Part shown: positions 52,126 to 61,828 of the stretch, piece by piece
How positions within the stretch are numbered: the stretch's first letter is position 1
Layout: each line of letters begins with the position of its first letter
Position numbers and translations under genes: made by a program
Source: Parvimonas sp035282405
GTDB lineage: Bacteria; Bacillota; Clostridia; Tissierellales; Peptoniphilaceae
Direction: 5' to 3'
Assembly (NCBI RefSeq): GCF_035282405.1
Contig: NZ_JAYKBP010000001.1
Coordinates: 434,001 to 498,000, forward strand
DNA: 64,000 nucleotides
Notes under the pieces: generated by a model
What the model was told of the DNA's origin: nothing
The model's input: the letters and a program-made list of their open reading frames with translations, nothing else
Databases searched by the model: none

Positions 52126-52303
52126 AAAATCTCCATATAATTTTTTAAAAAATAAATTTATATATTTATTTTTATTCTAATTAATATTACTACATCTATT
52201 TTACCATATTTTTCAAAAAATTACATTTGTCATATGCAAAAAATTACATAAAGCACTAAACTTTTAAAGTAACTATTGCTATAATATTGGTGAGGTGATA
52301 ATT

Positions 52304-53233
52304 ATGATTATAAAAGTAGAAGATTTGATCAAAAAATTTAAGGAAAAAATAGTACTTGATCATTTTAATTTATCTCTTGAAAAAGGAGATGTTTTAGGTC
52401 TTATTGGACCTAATGGTTGTGGAAAAACAACTTCTATAATGTGTATGTTATCTCTTTTGAGATATGACAGTGGAAATATTGAGGTTTTCGGTAAAAAAGA
52501 TATTTCAAATGAATATGAAATTAAGAAAAAAATCGGAATTGTTCCTCAAGAACTTGCAGTTTTTGAAAATTTAACGGTAAAAGAAAATATCGATTATTTC
52601 TGCGGTCTTTATGTTTCAAATAAAAATGAAAGAAAAAAACTTGTTAATGAAGCAATAGAATTTACAGGACTTCAAAGTCATGAAAAGATGTTGCATAAAA
52701 AACTTTCTGGAGGACTTAAAAGACGTTTAAATATCGCTTGTGGTATTTCTCATAAGCCTGAACTTGTAATTTTAGATGAACCTACTGTTGCGGTTGATGC
52801 TCAAAGTAGAAAGTTTATCTTAGATGGAATAAAAAATTTAGCAGAAAGAGGCTCATCAATTCTTTATACCACTCACTATTTGGATGAAGCTGAATATCTT
52901 TGCAATAGAATTTCTATTATGGATAATGGAAAAAATATATTAACAGGAGATATGCAAACTTTAATTAATGGAGTTAGTGTAAAAGAAAAAATTACAGTAG
53001 TAGGTTTTATAAAACCTGAAATTATATCAATTTTAGAAAAACAAGATGAAGTAATAGATGTTGAACTAAAAGAAAACCAAGTAACTTTAAGTTATTCAAG
53101 TGATATTGGAAATATTAAAAAGTTAATATATCTACTAGATGAAAATAATGTTGTTTATGAAGAAATCTTTTCTAAGAAACCTAAACTTGAAGATATATTT
53201 TTAGAAATGACTGGAAAGGAGCTTAGAGAATAA
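52304..53233 (+). CDS. ABC-2 exporter ATP-binding protein
   Basis: 309 residues from the ATG at 52304; the GTG at 52295 overlaps the GAGGTG ribosome site. Walker A GPNGCGKTTSIMCML, Q-loop VPQELAVFENLTV, signature LSGGLKRRLNIACG, Walker B LVILDEPTVAVD and YTTHYLDEAE are typical of the drug-exporter (DrrA/CcmA) group. A TATAAT at 52280-52285 has no good -35, which fits control by the divergent two-component system. Confidence 0.93.
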   Translation: MIIKVEDLIKKFKEKIVLDHFNLSLEKGDVLGLIGPNGCGKTTSIMCMLSLLRYDSGNIEVFGKKDISNEYEIKKKIGIVPQELAVFENLTVKENIDYFCGLYVSNKNERKKLVNEAIEFTGLQSHEKMLHKKLSGGLKRRLNIACGISHKPELVILDEPTVAVDAQSRKFILDGIKNLAERGSSILYTTHYLDEAEYLCNRISIMDNGKNILTGDMQTLINGVSVKEKITVVGFIKPEIISILEKQDEVIDVELKENQVTLSYSSDIGNIKKLIYLLDENNVVYEEIFSKKPKLEDIFLEMTGKELRE

Positions 53234-54276
53234 TGCAAATTTTATCTGCTTTAAAAATAAGTTTTTTACAAATTACTAGAGATAGAATGACCTTTTTTTG
53301 GAATACTTTTTTTCCTTTAATTTTAGCTACATTTTTTTGTATTGTAATTCCTAATATGGGTAAGTCTTTTGATAAGGTAGATGTTGGAATAGACAAAAGC
53401 AATCCACATATGTCAATTTTAAAACAAATACCATATCTTAATATTAAAGAAGTAAAAGAAGATATTCAAACAGATATAAAAAACAAGGAATATAAGGCAT
53501 TTATAGAAAATGATTTATCCTTAAAAATTGCATCTTCTAGTTCCGATATAATGGTTGTTAAAAATATCCTAGATCAAATAAAACAAATGTATGAAACAAA
53601 AATAAATCAAGGGGAAATATTGAAAAGTATAAATAAAGATTTTATAGAAGACAAAAACCATGGTGTTACAGGAGTCGAAACAATACTCTATTCTATAATA
53701 ATTATGACAAGTCTTTATACAATGTTTGACGGGGTTAATCATATAGATAATCTTTTATATGACTCATCAGATTTTGCTGTAAGAATGTTAGTTTCCCCTT
53801 TAAGAAAGTCAAGTTACTTAATTAATGGAATAATATCAGCACTAATATCAACAGGTTTTAATACCCTATTATTAATTGTATATTTAAAATTAGTATTTGG
53901 TATAACCTTGATAACAAACTATTTTGCTTCCAGTATTATAATTATTTTAATTATGCTTTTTGGAATTACATTAGGAATGGTGCTTTCTGTTACATTAAAA
54001 GCTAAAACCGAAACTAAAACAATGGTGGGACTTGGAATTATTTTACTAATGAACTATACTTCAGGGATGATTGGACCAGCTGTTACTAATGCTATAGCTT
54101 CAGGATTTCCTCTAATAAAGTATATAAATCCTGCAATATACATGGAAAATGCCCTACTAGGCGTAAATATTGCAAATGACAACAGTTATTTAATTTCAAT
54201 GATTCAGTATGTAGTTCCGTTTTCCTTAGTATTATTCGGAATTGCATTAATATGTTTGAGGAGGCATAAGGCATAA
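53233..54276 (+). CDS. ABC-2 type permease subunit 1
   Basis: 347 residues. One N-terminal helix, a soluble loop (about 40-155), and five C-terminal helices including FGITLGMVLSVTLKAKTETKT and NYTSGMIGPAV, the ABC2_membrane_3 plan. It starts at the stop of the ATPase gene (shared TAATG) and its stop overlaps the next permease gene the same way. Confidence 0.88.
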   Translation: MQILSALKISFLQITRDRMTFFWNTFFPLILATFFCIVIPNMGKSFDKVDVGIDKSNPHMSILKQIPYLNIKEVKEDIQTDIKNKEYKAFIENDLSLKIASSSSDIMVVKNILDQIKQMYETKINQGEILKSINKDFIEDKNHGVTGVETILYSIIIMTSLYTMFDGVNHIDNLLYDSSDFAVRMLVSPLRKSSYLINGIISALISTGFNTLLLIVYLKLVFGITLITNYFASSIIIILIMLFGITLGMVLSVTLKAKTETKTMVGLGIILLMNYTSGMIGPAVTNAIASGFPLIKYINPAIYMENALLGVNIANDNSYLISMIQYVVPFSLVLFGIALICLRRHKA

Positions 54277-55391
54277 TGATATTCAAGAATTATATGAAAA
54301 TATTTGTTAAAAATATAAAATCAGTTATACTTTCTTTTATGATTTTTATGGTTATGTTGATTATATTCACCAGCTCAAAAAATAGTGATACTGAATTTAA
54401 ACCAACAAAACTAGATATAATGATAAATGATGAAGACAAAAGTGAAGAATCAAGAGCGTTAATAAATTATCTAAAAGAAAAACATAATGTTAAAGAAGAT
54501 AAAATCACGGATAGTGAAGCGAGAAAACAACTTGTTGAAGATAAAATTATAGCTTATATTGTTATTAAAAAAGACTTTAAACAAAATTTACTAAATGATA
54601 AAAAAGCTGTTTCAATTTTAGCTCCAACTAAAACTTCAGCTATAACATTTTTAAAAATTGATTTAAAAAGCTATTTAAATTACACTTTGGCTGGAATTAA
54701 CTCAAATGTTGATCAACAAGAAGTATTAAATACATTAAATACTAAGATTGATGTGAAAGTAATAGATACAAACTTATACAATCAAGAAAAAGATAAACAG
54801 TCTTTTAATATTACCTTTGCAGTCCTAAGTTATATTGTTTTTATGAGTACTATTTCAGTGATTATTAATATAGATGCTGAATTTAAAAAAGAAAGTCTTT
54901 TAAAGAGAATGGCATTATCCCCTTATAGTCAAAAATCACAAACAATACAACAATTTGTTGCTCAAATAATAATCGCCATTATAATAACGAGTTTTTATTT
55001 AGCAATTTCTGTATTTATGGCAAGAAATTCCATCCCTAAAAATTCATTATTTTACACAAGTATAGCGGTATTTATTTTCTCTTTCACTGCTATTTCAATC
55101 GGGCAACTATTAGTATCTATATCAAAAGATGTAAAAGTTGTAAATGGTATAAACTCTGCATTCAGTATGATAATGGCATTTTCATCTGGAGTATTTTTCC
55201 CAATACAATACATCCCACAAGGAGTAATTAATTTTTCAAAATTTATGCCACAATATTATTTTGTAAAGTTTTTAGAAGAAATTACTTTTGACAAATTTTT
55301 ACTATTTGTTGCTTCACAGGCTGTATTTATAGTATTCTATACCCTATTGGGAATATTTATAAGAAGACACAAATTAAAAGAAGTTGCTTAG
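54276..55391 (+). CDS. ABC-2 type permease subunit 2
   Basis: 371 residues, same layout as its neighbour: N-terminal helix, extracytoplasmic domain (about 40-175), five to six helices, with FSSGVFFPIQYIPQGVINFSK near the end (ABC2 signature region). The two permeases probably form a heterodimer with the ATPase for export of a lipid, drug or peptide. Confidence 0.88.
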   Translation: MIFKNYMKIFVKNIKSVILSFMIFMVMLIIFTSSKNSDTEFKPTKLDIMINDEDKSEESRALINYLKEKHNVKEDKITDSEARKQLVEDKIIAYIVIKKDFKQNLLNDKKAVSILAPTKTSAITFLKIDLKSYLNYTLAGINSNVDQQEVLNTLNTKIDVKVIDTNLYNQEKDKQSFNITFAVLSYIVFMSTISVIINIDAEFKKESLLKRMALSPYSQKSQTIQQFVAQIIIAIIITSFYLAISVFMARNSIPKNSLFYTSIAVFIFSFTAISIGQLLVSISKDVKVVNGINSAFSMIMAFSSGVFFPIQYIPQGVINFSKFMPQYYFVKFLEEITFDKFLLFVASQAVFIVFYTLLGIFIRRHKLKEVA

Positions 55392-55402
55392 CGACTTCTC
55401 AG

Positions 55403-55439
55403 AGCACAGACAGAGTATAAATTTTGTCTGTGCTTTTTT
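55403..55439 (+). terminator. Terminator of the ABC-2 exporter operon
   Basis: AGCACAGACA and TGTCTGTGCT form a 10-bp stem followed by T6. Confidence 0.9.
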
Positions 55440-55544
55440 ATGTTTATACTAGCAATATTTAGTATAGGTTTTATTGGAATTTTTGATTTGCCGTTTTTGT
55501 TGACATTACCACCGGTCTTGAAATTATAACTTCTTTTAGTTTTT

Positions 55545-56147
55545 CTAAAAATCTTCACATTCAATACTCTTAAAAGTTGCTTTTAGCAAATAAATATTCC
55601 ACAAGATATTTAGAATAAATATAGTTATAAAACTTAATATTAATATATACATATTTTCATACAGTCCAATATAATTAGGTAAATATTTAAACCCCAACAA
55701 AATAAAAAGTAGAGGAAATGCAATCATAACAAAAAATGGAACTATATCATCTCTATCTTTAAATACAAAATATGAATACTGAACTATTGGATTTATAAAT
55801 ATAGCCGTAAAAAAATATCCTAATAAACTTAATAAAAAACTTGAATTAAAAATTCTAACAAATACAAATAAAAAAATAAAATAGACTAAAGTTTTTAGAG
55901 TTGAAACTAAAAACTTTGAAAAAATTAAATCTTTTCTTGAAAATTTAGTTGTTAAAATATATTTGTTTATTTTTTTATTTCTTTCAAAATTATTTCCGAC
56001 ATCTCTACTTCCAATTAATGAAATTATAAAAATATAGGCGAATGGCATTTCAAGATAAGCCCCTAAACATAAAAGCATTAAATCTAATGCAAACAAATAC
56101 CATTTTTTCTTTATTTCAAGATATTCTAAAAGTAACAAACCTTTCAT
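55545..56147 (-). CDS. ABC-2 family membrane protein (second permease of the YtrA cluster)
   Basis: 200 residues with six helices. N-terminal MKGLLLLEYLEIKKKWYLFALDLM and the amphipathic RKDLIFSKFLVSTLKTLVYF are typical of ABC-2 permease subunits. Last gene of the GntR-ATPase-permease-permease operon; 9 bases after its neighbour. Confidence 0.75.
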   Translation of the reverse strand: MKGLLLLEYLEIKKKWYLFALDLMLLCLGAYLEMPFAYIFIISLIGSRDVGNNFERNKKINKYILTTKFSRKDLIFSKFLVSTLKTLVYFIFLFVFVRIFNSSFLLSLLGYFFTAIFINPIVQYSYFVFKDRDDIVPFFVMIAFPLLFILLGFKYLPNYIGLYENMYILILSFITIFILNILWNIYLLKATFKSIECEDF

Positions 56148-56156
56148 AACAAACTC

Positions 56157-56759
56157 CTAACTTATCCTTCTTTTAATAAATTTCAAACTCAATAAAAAAG
56201 AAAATACAAACAAAATTAAATCAATTATAATTAAAATTATAAAAATATTTAATTTATTTCCAATTTCAAATTTTAAAATAGTATTATTTTTTATTAAATA
56301 AAAAACTCCTACGATATAAATAACAGTCCCAATTACATTAGTAACAGCTATAGCGATTTTCCCAAATCTAAAAAATATTGGAATAAGTATTTCATAAAGC
56401 AAAATATTTATACTTGAAAAAAGCAAAAATCTATAAAATGTTTTGTCATAACCAGTTACAAATGCAATTAAAAAGTTGAATAAAAAGACTGAAATTACAG
56501 TTGAAAATATCAAAAAATATCTGTAAATAACTATAGATTTTTCATCAACTGCATTGGAAATTATATATTTATAAAAATTATTCTTATAATCACTTTCAAA
56601 AATGATTATAAAAAAGATTACCAGTCCAAATGTCGCAATCAAATACGCTATATCAACATTGCCAGATATTATAGCAATAATCAAAAAAAATGATAGTATT
56701 GAAATTACCACAGAATTATTCTTTAAAATTATTATATCTTTATAAAGTAATGCTTTCAA
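56157..56759 (-). CDS. ABC-2 family membrane protein (first permease of the YtrA cluster)
   Basis: 200 residues with six helices; begins MKALLYKDIIILKNNSVVIS and has FESDYKNNFYKYIISNAVDEK, the pattern of YtrC/ABC2_membrane_5-type subunits. It starts one base before the ATPase stop region, so translation is coupled. Confidence 0.75.
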   Translation of the reverse strand: MKALLYKDIIILKNNSVVISILSFFLIIAIISGNVDIAYLIATFGLVIFFIIIFESDYKNNFYKYIISNAVDEKSIVIYRYFLIFSTVISVFLFNFLIAFVTGYDKTFYRFLLFSSINILLYEILIPIFFRFGKIAIAVTNVIGTVIYIVGVFYLIKNNTILKFEIGNKLNIFIILIIIDLILFVFSFLLSLKFIKRRIS

Positions 56760-57590
56760 TTAAATCACCCCTTTATTTAAAAATATCATTATATCCTCTA
56801 ATGTAGGTTTGTCAAAATTTTCTCCTTTGAATGAATTTCTATTAATGCATGCTTCAATTCCATAATGACCTTGTTTTACTCCTAAAATATCACATTTTGC
56901 AATTCCATTTAAAATTCTCTCATCTCCTCTTACTATGCAATATTTTTCAAGCAAATCATCTTTATATTCGGAAAAAATTAATTTTCCATTGTCAATATAA
57001 GTTATTATATCTGAAATTTTTTCAATATCAGATAAAATATGTGAGGACATTAAAATTGAATGTTTACCGTCTCTTACAAACTCAAAAAGCGAATCTAAAA
57101 GTTCATCTCTTACAATCGGGTCAAGTCCAGAAGTCGCCTCATCTAAAATTAGCAACTTTGGATTATGTGAAAATGCTACAGCTAATTGCAATTTCATTTT
57201 CATTCCCTTTGAAAGTTCACTGACTTCCTTTATAATTTCTATTTCATAGTCAGCAAGTAACTTCCTAAAAAGACTTGTATCCCAATGTTTATAAACTAAA
57301 CTACAAAATTTTTCAATTTCATATATCTTAAAGTTGTCTGGAAAATGAATTTCATCAAAAACAATTCCTATATCTTCTCTTTGAATCGGAGTTAATTTAT
57401 TGTTTTCCGTTCCAAAAATCATACAACTTCCACCATCTTTTACAATTATATTTAAAATCGTGGAAATCAAAGTTGTCTTTCCTGAGCCGTTTTTTCCAAT
57501 TAAGCCCATAATACAGCCCTCTTCCAAATCAAAAGTCATATTCAAATTAAAATTTTTATAATTTTTTTCAAGATTCTTAATTTTTAACAT
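56760..57590 (-). CDS. ABC transporter ATP-binding protein (YtrB-like)
   Basis: 276 residues from the ATG at 57590, with GGAGGT 4-5 bases upstream. Walker A GLIGKNGSGKTTLISTI, signature LSKGMKMKLQLAVAFS, Walker B LLILDEATSGLDPIVRD and MSSHILSDIE. It has the E-A instead of E-P after the Walker B Asp-Glu, common in this group. Confidence 0.92.
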   Translation of the reverse strand: MLKIKNLEKNYKNFNLNMTFDLEEGCIMGLIGKNGSGKTTLISTILNIIVKDGGSCMIFGTENNKLTPIQREDIGIVFDEIHFPDNFKIYEIEKFCSLVYKHWDTSLFRKLLADYEIEIIKEVSELSKGMKMKLQLAVAFSHNPKLLILDEATSGLDPIVRDELLDSLFEFVRDGKHSILMSSHILSDIEKISDIITYIDNGKLIFSEYKDDLLEKYCIVRGDERILNGIAKCDILGVKQGHYGIEACINRNSFKGENFDKPTLEDIMIFLNKGVI

Positions 57591-57592
57591 AA

Positions 57593-57958
57593 TTACCTCC
57601 AATTTTCAAAAATTTCCTTAAGCTCCTCCTTAGATAGTCCTAAAGCATCTGCATAAGTGTAAACATTTTTAATTGAGTTTTCCAATAATCTGTAATATTC
57701 ATCTTCGATTACATTTACAGTTTTATTCGTAACATAAGTTCCCTTACCTGCAACAGTTTGTATAAACCCATCCTTTTCAAGCTCCATATACGCTCTTTTA
57801 GTCGTAATTACACTTACTTTTAAATCTGTTGCTAAAGCTCGAATTGAGGGCAATAAATCTCCCTGTTGTAGATTTTTATTCATAATTTCCTTTTTTATCT
57901 GTTTTACAATCTGTAAATAAATCGGGTCTTTATCGTCTTTATATAAATTAATTAACAT
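57593..57958 (-). CDS. GntR family regulator, YtrA subfamily
   Basis: 121 residues: a winged-helix domain (DPIYLQIVKQIKKEIMNKNLQQGD then LPSIRALATDLKVSVITTKRAY) and a short helical tail rather than a large effector domain, which is the YtrA form. These repressors usually control the ABC operon they head and respond to cell-wall-active compounds. Upstream (57960-58000) GTATATATACATTATATAC is a partial palindrome and a likely operator. Confidence 0.9.
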   Translation of the reverse strand: MLINLYKDDKDPIYLQIVKQIKKEIMNKNLQQGDLLPSIRALATDLKVSVITTKRAYMELEKDGFIQTVAGKGTYVTNKTVNVIEDEYYRLLENSIKNVYTYADALGLSKEELKEIFENWR

Positions 57959-57965
57959 ATAATCC

Positions 57966-58001
57966 TCCTCTCTATCTACTGTATATATACATTATATACA
58001 C
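57966..58001 (-). promoter_or_regulatory. Promoter/operator of the YtrA cluster
   Basis: Plus strand CTGTATATATACATTATATACAC just upstream of the regulator gene contains two GTATAtA/TATAtAC half-sites. A minus-strand TTGACA lies at about 58019-58014 with TATAAT-like bases after it. It fits self-repression by a YtrA protein; inferred. Confidence 0.45.
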
Positions 58002-58087
58002 TTAAAATAAATTTGTCAACATTTTTATAAAATTATTATATATTTTTATATTATTATTCTAATTTAATTCTATTTTTTCCACTAAAA

Positions 58088-58116
58088 AAGTGTCAATATT
58101 TTCTAATTGACACTCT
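58088..58116 (-). terminator. Terminator after the 228-residue membrane protein gene
   Basis: AGTGTCAA and TTGACACT pair around an AT-rich 10-base loop; T-rich tail on the minus strand. Confidence 0.8.
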
Positions 58117-58129
58117 ATTTTAAAAAAAT

Positions 58130-58816
58130 TTATATTTTCTTGTCTTTTTCCTTATACATCATTTTGTATTTCATACCTATTGTTCTACTTATATAGTTTG
58201 ATGATATTGCACAAATTATTAAAGTAAATAATGTTGTTATATATAATTGACTTTGATTTCCAATAATCCAAGATACTATTGAAAGAAATATTCCACCCGC
58301 TATAAAGACAATTCCTGAAAATTTATTAGCAAAGCCAAAAACTATATCATTACTCATTGTCCATTTATTTCTTATTGCAAACTCACTATCTCTATTTACT
58401 TTTCTCAAATAAATTCCATATAATGCCGTCAAAATTGCAATCAAAGTGAAAACCAATCTAATTACATAAAAAGGAATTTCCATTTTTGAATTTCTTAACA
58501 TAAGTTTTAAAACTGAAAAAGTAAAGTAATTACACATAATAGAAATAAGTAAATTTACAAAAGCTACAACAGTTACTCCTGTTGGGTAATTTTCATCATT
58601 AAATTTCTTTCTAACTCTTCTTAAATATGTTATTCCAAAGAATGATAATACTGCATTTACTAAAGCGAATGTATAAATCATAAAAGATCCGATAAAAACT
58701 TCTTTTCCGTCTTTTATATAAGCAAAAACTGATGACGGCAATACAGCAAAGCCTGCTGTTGCTAAAATTATCGGTGTAATCACTAAAATTAACAATAATT
58801 TTAAAAATTTATTCAT
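58130..58816 (-). CDS. Hypothetical membrane protein, six predicted helices
   Basis: 228 residues, not recognised. Helices near 8-28, 42-62, 82-103, 117-137, 163-185 and 190-208; C-terminus is basic and soluble (YKMMYKEKDKKI). It follows tgt by 2 bases on the same strand and is likely the last gene of the queA-tgt unit, in the place where yajC often stands, but it does not look like YajC. Confidence 0.65.
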   Translation of the reverse strand: MNKFLKLLLILVITPIILATAGFAVLPSSVFAYIKDGKEVFIGSFMIYTFALVNAVLSFFGITYLRRVRKKFNDENYPTGVTVVAFVNLLISIMCNYFTFSVLKLMLRNSKMEIPFYVIRLVFTLIAILTALYGIYLRKVNRDSEFAIRNKWTMSNDIVFGFANKFSGIVFIAGGIFLSIVSWIIGNQSQLYITTLFTLIICAISSNYISRTIGMKYKMMYKEKDKKI

Positions 58817-58818
58817 TT

Positions 58819-59937
58819 CTAGTCCTCATATCCATACTTTTTATAGAATTCTTTTTTATATTCTAAAAATCTATCTTCTCTAATTGCTTGTCTTATATTT
58901 TCCATTGTTTTTAGTAAAAATCTTAAATTATGGATTGAAAGAAGTCTTGCCCCTAATATTTCATCAACATTTATCAAATGTCTTATATAAGCTCTTGTGT
59001 GATTTCTACAAGCATAACAATCACATTCATCATCAAGTGGAGCAAAGTCCTTCGCATATTTAGCATTTTTTATAACAAGTTTTCCCTTTGAAGTCATTGC
59101 AGTTCCATTTCTTGCAATTCTTGTAGGAAGAACACAGTCAGCCATATCAATACCCGCTTCAACAGCTTCAAATAAATAATCCGGAGTTCCCACTCCCATT
59201 AAATATCTAGGCTTATTTTCAGGCATAAATTGTGTTGTATAATTTAGATATTCAACCATAATTTCTTTAGGTTCTCCTACACTAAGCCCTCCAATAGCAT
59301 AGCCCGGTAAATCCATATCAATTGTAGCAAGCGCAGACTCTCTTCTTAAATCCTTAAACATTCCACCTTGAATAATCCCAAAAAGTGCTTGATTATCTGT
59401 GTTTTTATGATAATCCTTACATCTCTTTAACCAATGTAAAGTTCTTTCCATAGAATTTTTTACATAATCATAACTTGCAGGATATGGTGCACATTCATCA
59501 AAAGCCATCATAATATCAGAGCCTAAATCATTTTGAATTTCCATTGATTTTTCAGGAGAAATAAAATGCTTTGAACCGTCAATATGAGATCTGAATTCTA
59601 CACCCTCTTCAGTTATCTTCCTAATATCTCCAAGGCTGAAAACTTGAAAACCTCCACTATCTGTTAAAATTGGTTTGTCCCAATTCATAAATTTATGAAG
59701 TCCACCAGCCATTCTAATAATTTCTTGACCGGGTTTTAAATATAAATGGTAAGTATTTCCTAAAATTATTTGTGAGCCTATCTCTTTTAACTCATCTACA
59801 TTCATAGCCTTTACAGTCGCTCTCGTTCCTACAGGCATAAAAATCGGAGTTTCAATAACACCCCTATTTGTATATATTTTTCCAAGTCTTGCATTACAAT
59901 CCGAAGACTTTTTTATCAATTCGTATTTTAATTCCAT
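58819..59937 (-). CDS. tgt: tRNA-guanine transglycosylase
   Basis: 372 residues, full length. Nucleophile region GGLSVGEPKEIM and ILTDSGGFQVFSLGD with the catalytic Asp, and zinc ligands CDCYACRNHTRAYIRHL. It swaps guanine 34 for preQ1 in tRNAs with GUN anticodons. It overlaps the queA stop by one base. Confidence 0.96.
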   Translation of the reverse strand: MELKYELIKKSSDCNARLGKIYTNRGVIETPIFMPVGTRATVKAMNVDELKEIGSQIILGNTYHLYLKPGQEIIRMAGGLHKFMNWDKPILTDSGGFQVFSLGDIRKITEEGVEFRSHIDGSKHFISPEKSMEIQNDLGSDIMMAFDECAPYPASYDYVKNSMERTLHWLKRCKDYHKNTDNQALFGIIQGGMFKDLRRESALATIDMDLPGYAIGGLSVGEPKEIMVEYLNYTTQFMPENKPRYLMGVGTPDYLFEAVEAGIDMADCVLPTRIARNGTAMTSKGKLVIKNAKYAKDFAPLDDECDCYACRNHTRAYIRHLINVDEILGARLLSIHNLRFLLKTMENIRQAIREDRFLEYKKEFYKKYGYED

Positions 59938-60980
59938 TATTTCTCCTTTTTAATAAGCATTGCGTCGCCAAAACTAAAAAATCTGTATTTATTTTTCGTA
60001 GCCTCATTATATGCATTCATTATTATCTCTTTTGATGCAAAAGCACTAACAAGCATAATTAAAGTTGATTTTGGCAAATGAAAATTTGTAATAAGACAAT
60101 CAACAACCTTAAACTCAAAACCCGGATATATGAAAATATCCGTATTCCCCTTACAAGCTACAAGTTTTCCATTATTTTTATAAACTGTTTCCAAAGTTCT
60201 TACACTTGTTGTTCCAACAGCAAAAATTCTATTTCCTTTTTCCTTTGCAGAATTAATTATTTCAACACTTTCTTCTGAAATTTCATAATACTCATCATGC
60301 ATCTTATGTTCCAAAACATTATCAACCTTAACAGGTCTAAAAGTTCCAAGTCCAACATGAAGAGTAACTCTTGCAATCTTAACTCCCTTTTCTTTAAGCT
60401 CTTTTAAAAGCTCATCTGTAAAATGAAGCCCGGCAGTCGGTGCTGCAGCTGAACCATTATGCTTTGCATAAACAGTTTGGTATCTATCTCTTTCTTCCAA
60501 TTTTTCGTGAATGTATGGTGGAAGTGGCATTGTTCCAAGTTCGTCCAAAATTTCTTCAAAAATTCCATCATAAGAAAATTTTACAAATCTCTCTCCATCC
60601 TCACTTATACCTACAACTTCTCCAAGCAATTTTCCGTTCCCAAACTCAACCTTTGAGCCTGTCTTCATTTTCTTTCCGGGCTTAACTAAAGTTTCCCAAG
60701 TATTATCCTCGTGCTTTTTCAAAAGTAAAACTTCAATCGCTTCGTTCTTACCGGGTCTTGCTCCAAAAAGTCTTGCAGGAATAACTTTAGTATCATTAAT
60801 TACCAAAACATCATCTTTTTTTATATAATCAACAATATTTTTAAAATTTTTATGTTCCAAATCAAAATTTTCTCTATTTACAACTAAAAGTTTTGAACTT
60901 GATCTATCCTTAAGTGGAAACTGAGCAATCAAAGACTCATCAAGCTCAAAATCAAAATCATCTGTTTTTAAATTATTCAT
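59937..60980 (-). CDS. queA: S-adenosylmethionine:tRNA ribosyltransferase-isomerase
   Basis: 347 residues from the ATG at 60980, with AAGGAAGAG upstream; the reading frame extends 75 bases further but without a ribosome site. Motifs FDFELDESLIAQFPLKDRSSSKLLVV (in part), NDTKVIPARLFG, GSAAAPTAGLHFT and TNFHLPKSTLIMLVSAF are intact. It adds the cyclopentene epoxide group in queuosine synthesis. Confidence 0.96.
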   Translation of the reverse strand: MNNLKTDDFDFELDESLIAQFPLKDRSSSKLLVVNRENFDLEHKNFKNIVDYIKKDDVLVINDTKVIPARLFGARPGKNEAIEVLLLKKHEDNTWETLVKPGKKMKTGSKVEFGNGKLLGEVVGISEDGERFVKFSYDGIFEEILDELGTMPLPPYIHEKLEERDRYQTVYAKHNGSAAAPTAGLHFTDELLKELKEKGVKIARVTLHVGLGTFRPVKVDNVLEHKMHDEYYEISEESVEIINSAKEKGNRIFAVGTTSVRTLETVYKNNGKLVACKGNTDIFIYPGFEFKVVDCLITNFHLPKSTLIMLVSAFASKEIIMNAYNEATKNKYRFFSFGDAMLIKKEK

Positions 60981-61192
60981 TAACTCTCTTCCTTTATTAA
61001 AATATAAAATACATCTACAAGCATATATTATATCTTGTTTTTCAATATTTTTCAAATTTTTTTAATCTCAACGAATTAACTAAATAACTAAATCGTTGAC
61101 AAAAGATATTTTTGTAATATAATTAACTTAATAGCAAGCACATTTTTCAAATTCTATATAGAATAATTATTTATTTTTACTAGGAGAGTTTT

Positions 61193-61828
61193 ATGATTTT
61201 AAAAAAGTTGAGTCATTCTTTTGAAAATTTTTCAATATATGTTGAAAATTTAAGTTTTGATAAGGGAAAAATTTATGCACTCATTGGAAAAAATGGTGCA
61301 GGTAAAACGACATTGATGAATGCAATAACAAATAATTTAAACTTAAATGGTAATATCGAAATGGATATTGACGAAAACAAAATTCTTTATATCCCAACTA
61401 ATCTTAAAGCCTACGAGTTTTTAACTGTAAAAGAATTTATAAATCTTTTATTAAAATATAATGATACAAACTCAAATTACAATTATGTTATAGAAAAATT
61501 AAATTTAAAAAACAAAGAAAATGAATTAATTGCAAATCTTTCTCAGGGAATGAGTAAAAAAATCGCCCTATCTCCTATATTTATACGAAATTTTGATTTT
61601 TTAATTCTAGATGAACCATTTAATAGTATAGATATAAACTATATATTTGAACTTAAAACCTATCTAAAAGAGATTTCTAAAGATTGTTCCATTTTGATTT
61701 CTTCGCATATTTTAGATACTCTTTCAGATATATGTGATGAATTTTTTATAATGAAAGACGGAAAAATTGTAAAAATTTTAGATAAAAGTACAGAAAAATT
61801 GGAGAGTGAAATTCTTGAATGTATTTAA
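61193..61828 (+). CDS. ABC transporter ATP-binding protein
   Basis: 211 residues. Walker A ALIGKNGAGKTTLMNAI, a signature variant LSQGMSKKIALSP, Walker B FLILDEPFNSID and SSHILDTLSD. It is short, like ATPases of bacteriocin- or ABC-2-type exporters. GGAG... ATG spacing 6. It heads a two-gene plus-strand unit placed between queA and ruvB. Confidence 0.9.
   Translation: MILKKLSHSFENFSIYVENLSFDKGKIYALIGKNGAGKTTLMNAITNNLNLNGNIEMDIDENKILYIPTNLKAYEFLTVKEFINLLLKYNDTNSNYNYVIEKLNLKNKENELIANLSQGMSKKIALSPIFIRNFDFLILDEPFNSIDINYIFELKTYLKEISKDCSILISSHILDTLSDICDEFFIMKDGKIVKILDKSTEKLESEILECI

Noticed and set aside
55480..55540. TTGACATTACC...TATAAC promoter after the ABC-2 exporter
   Set aside because: Spacing of 19 bases and no gene follows on the plus strand.
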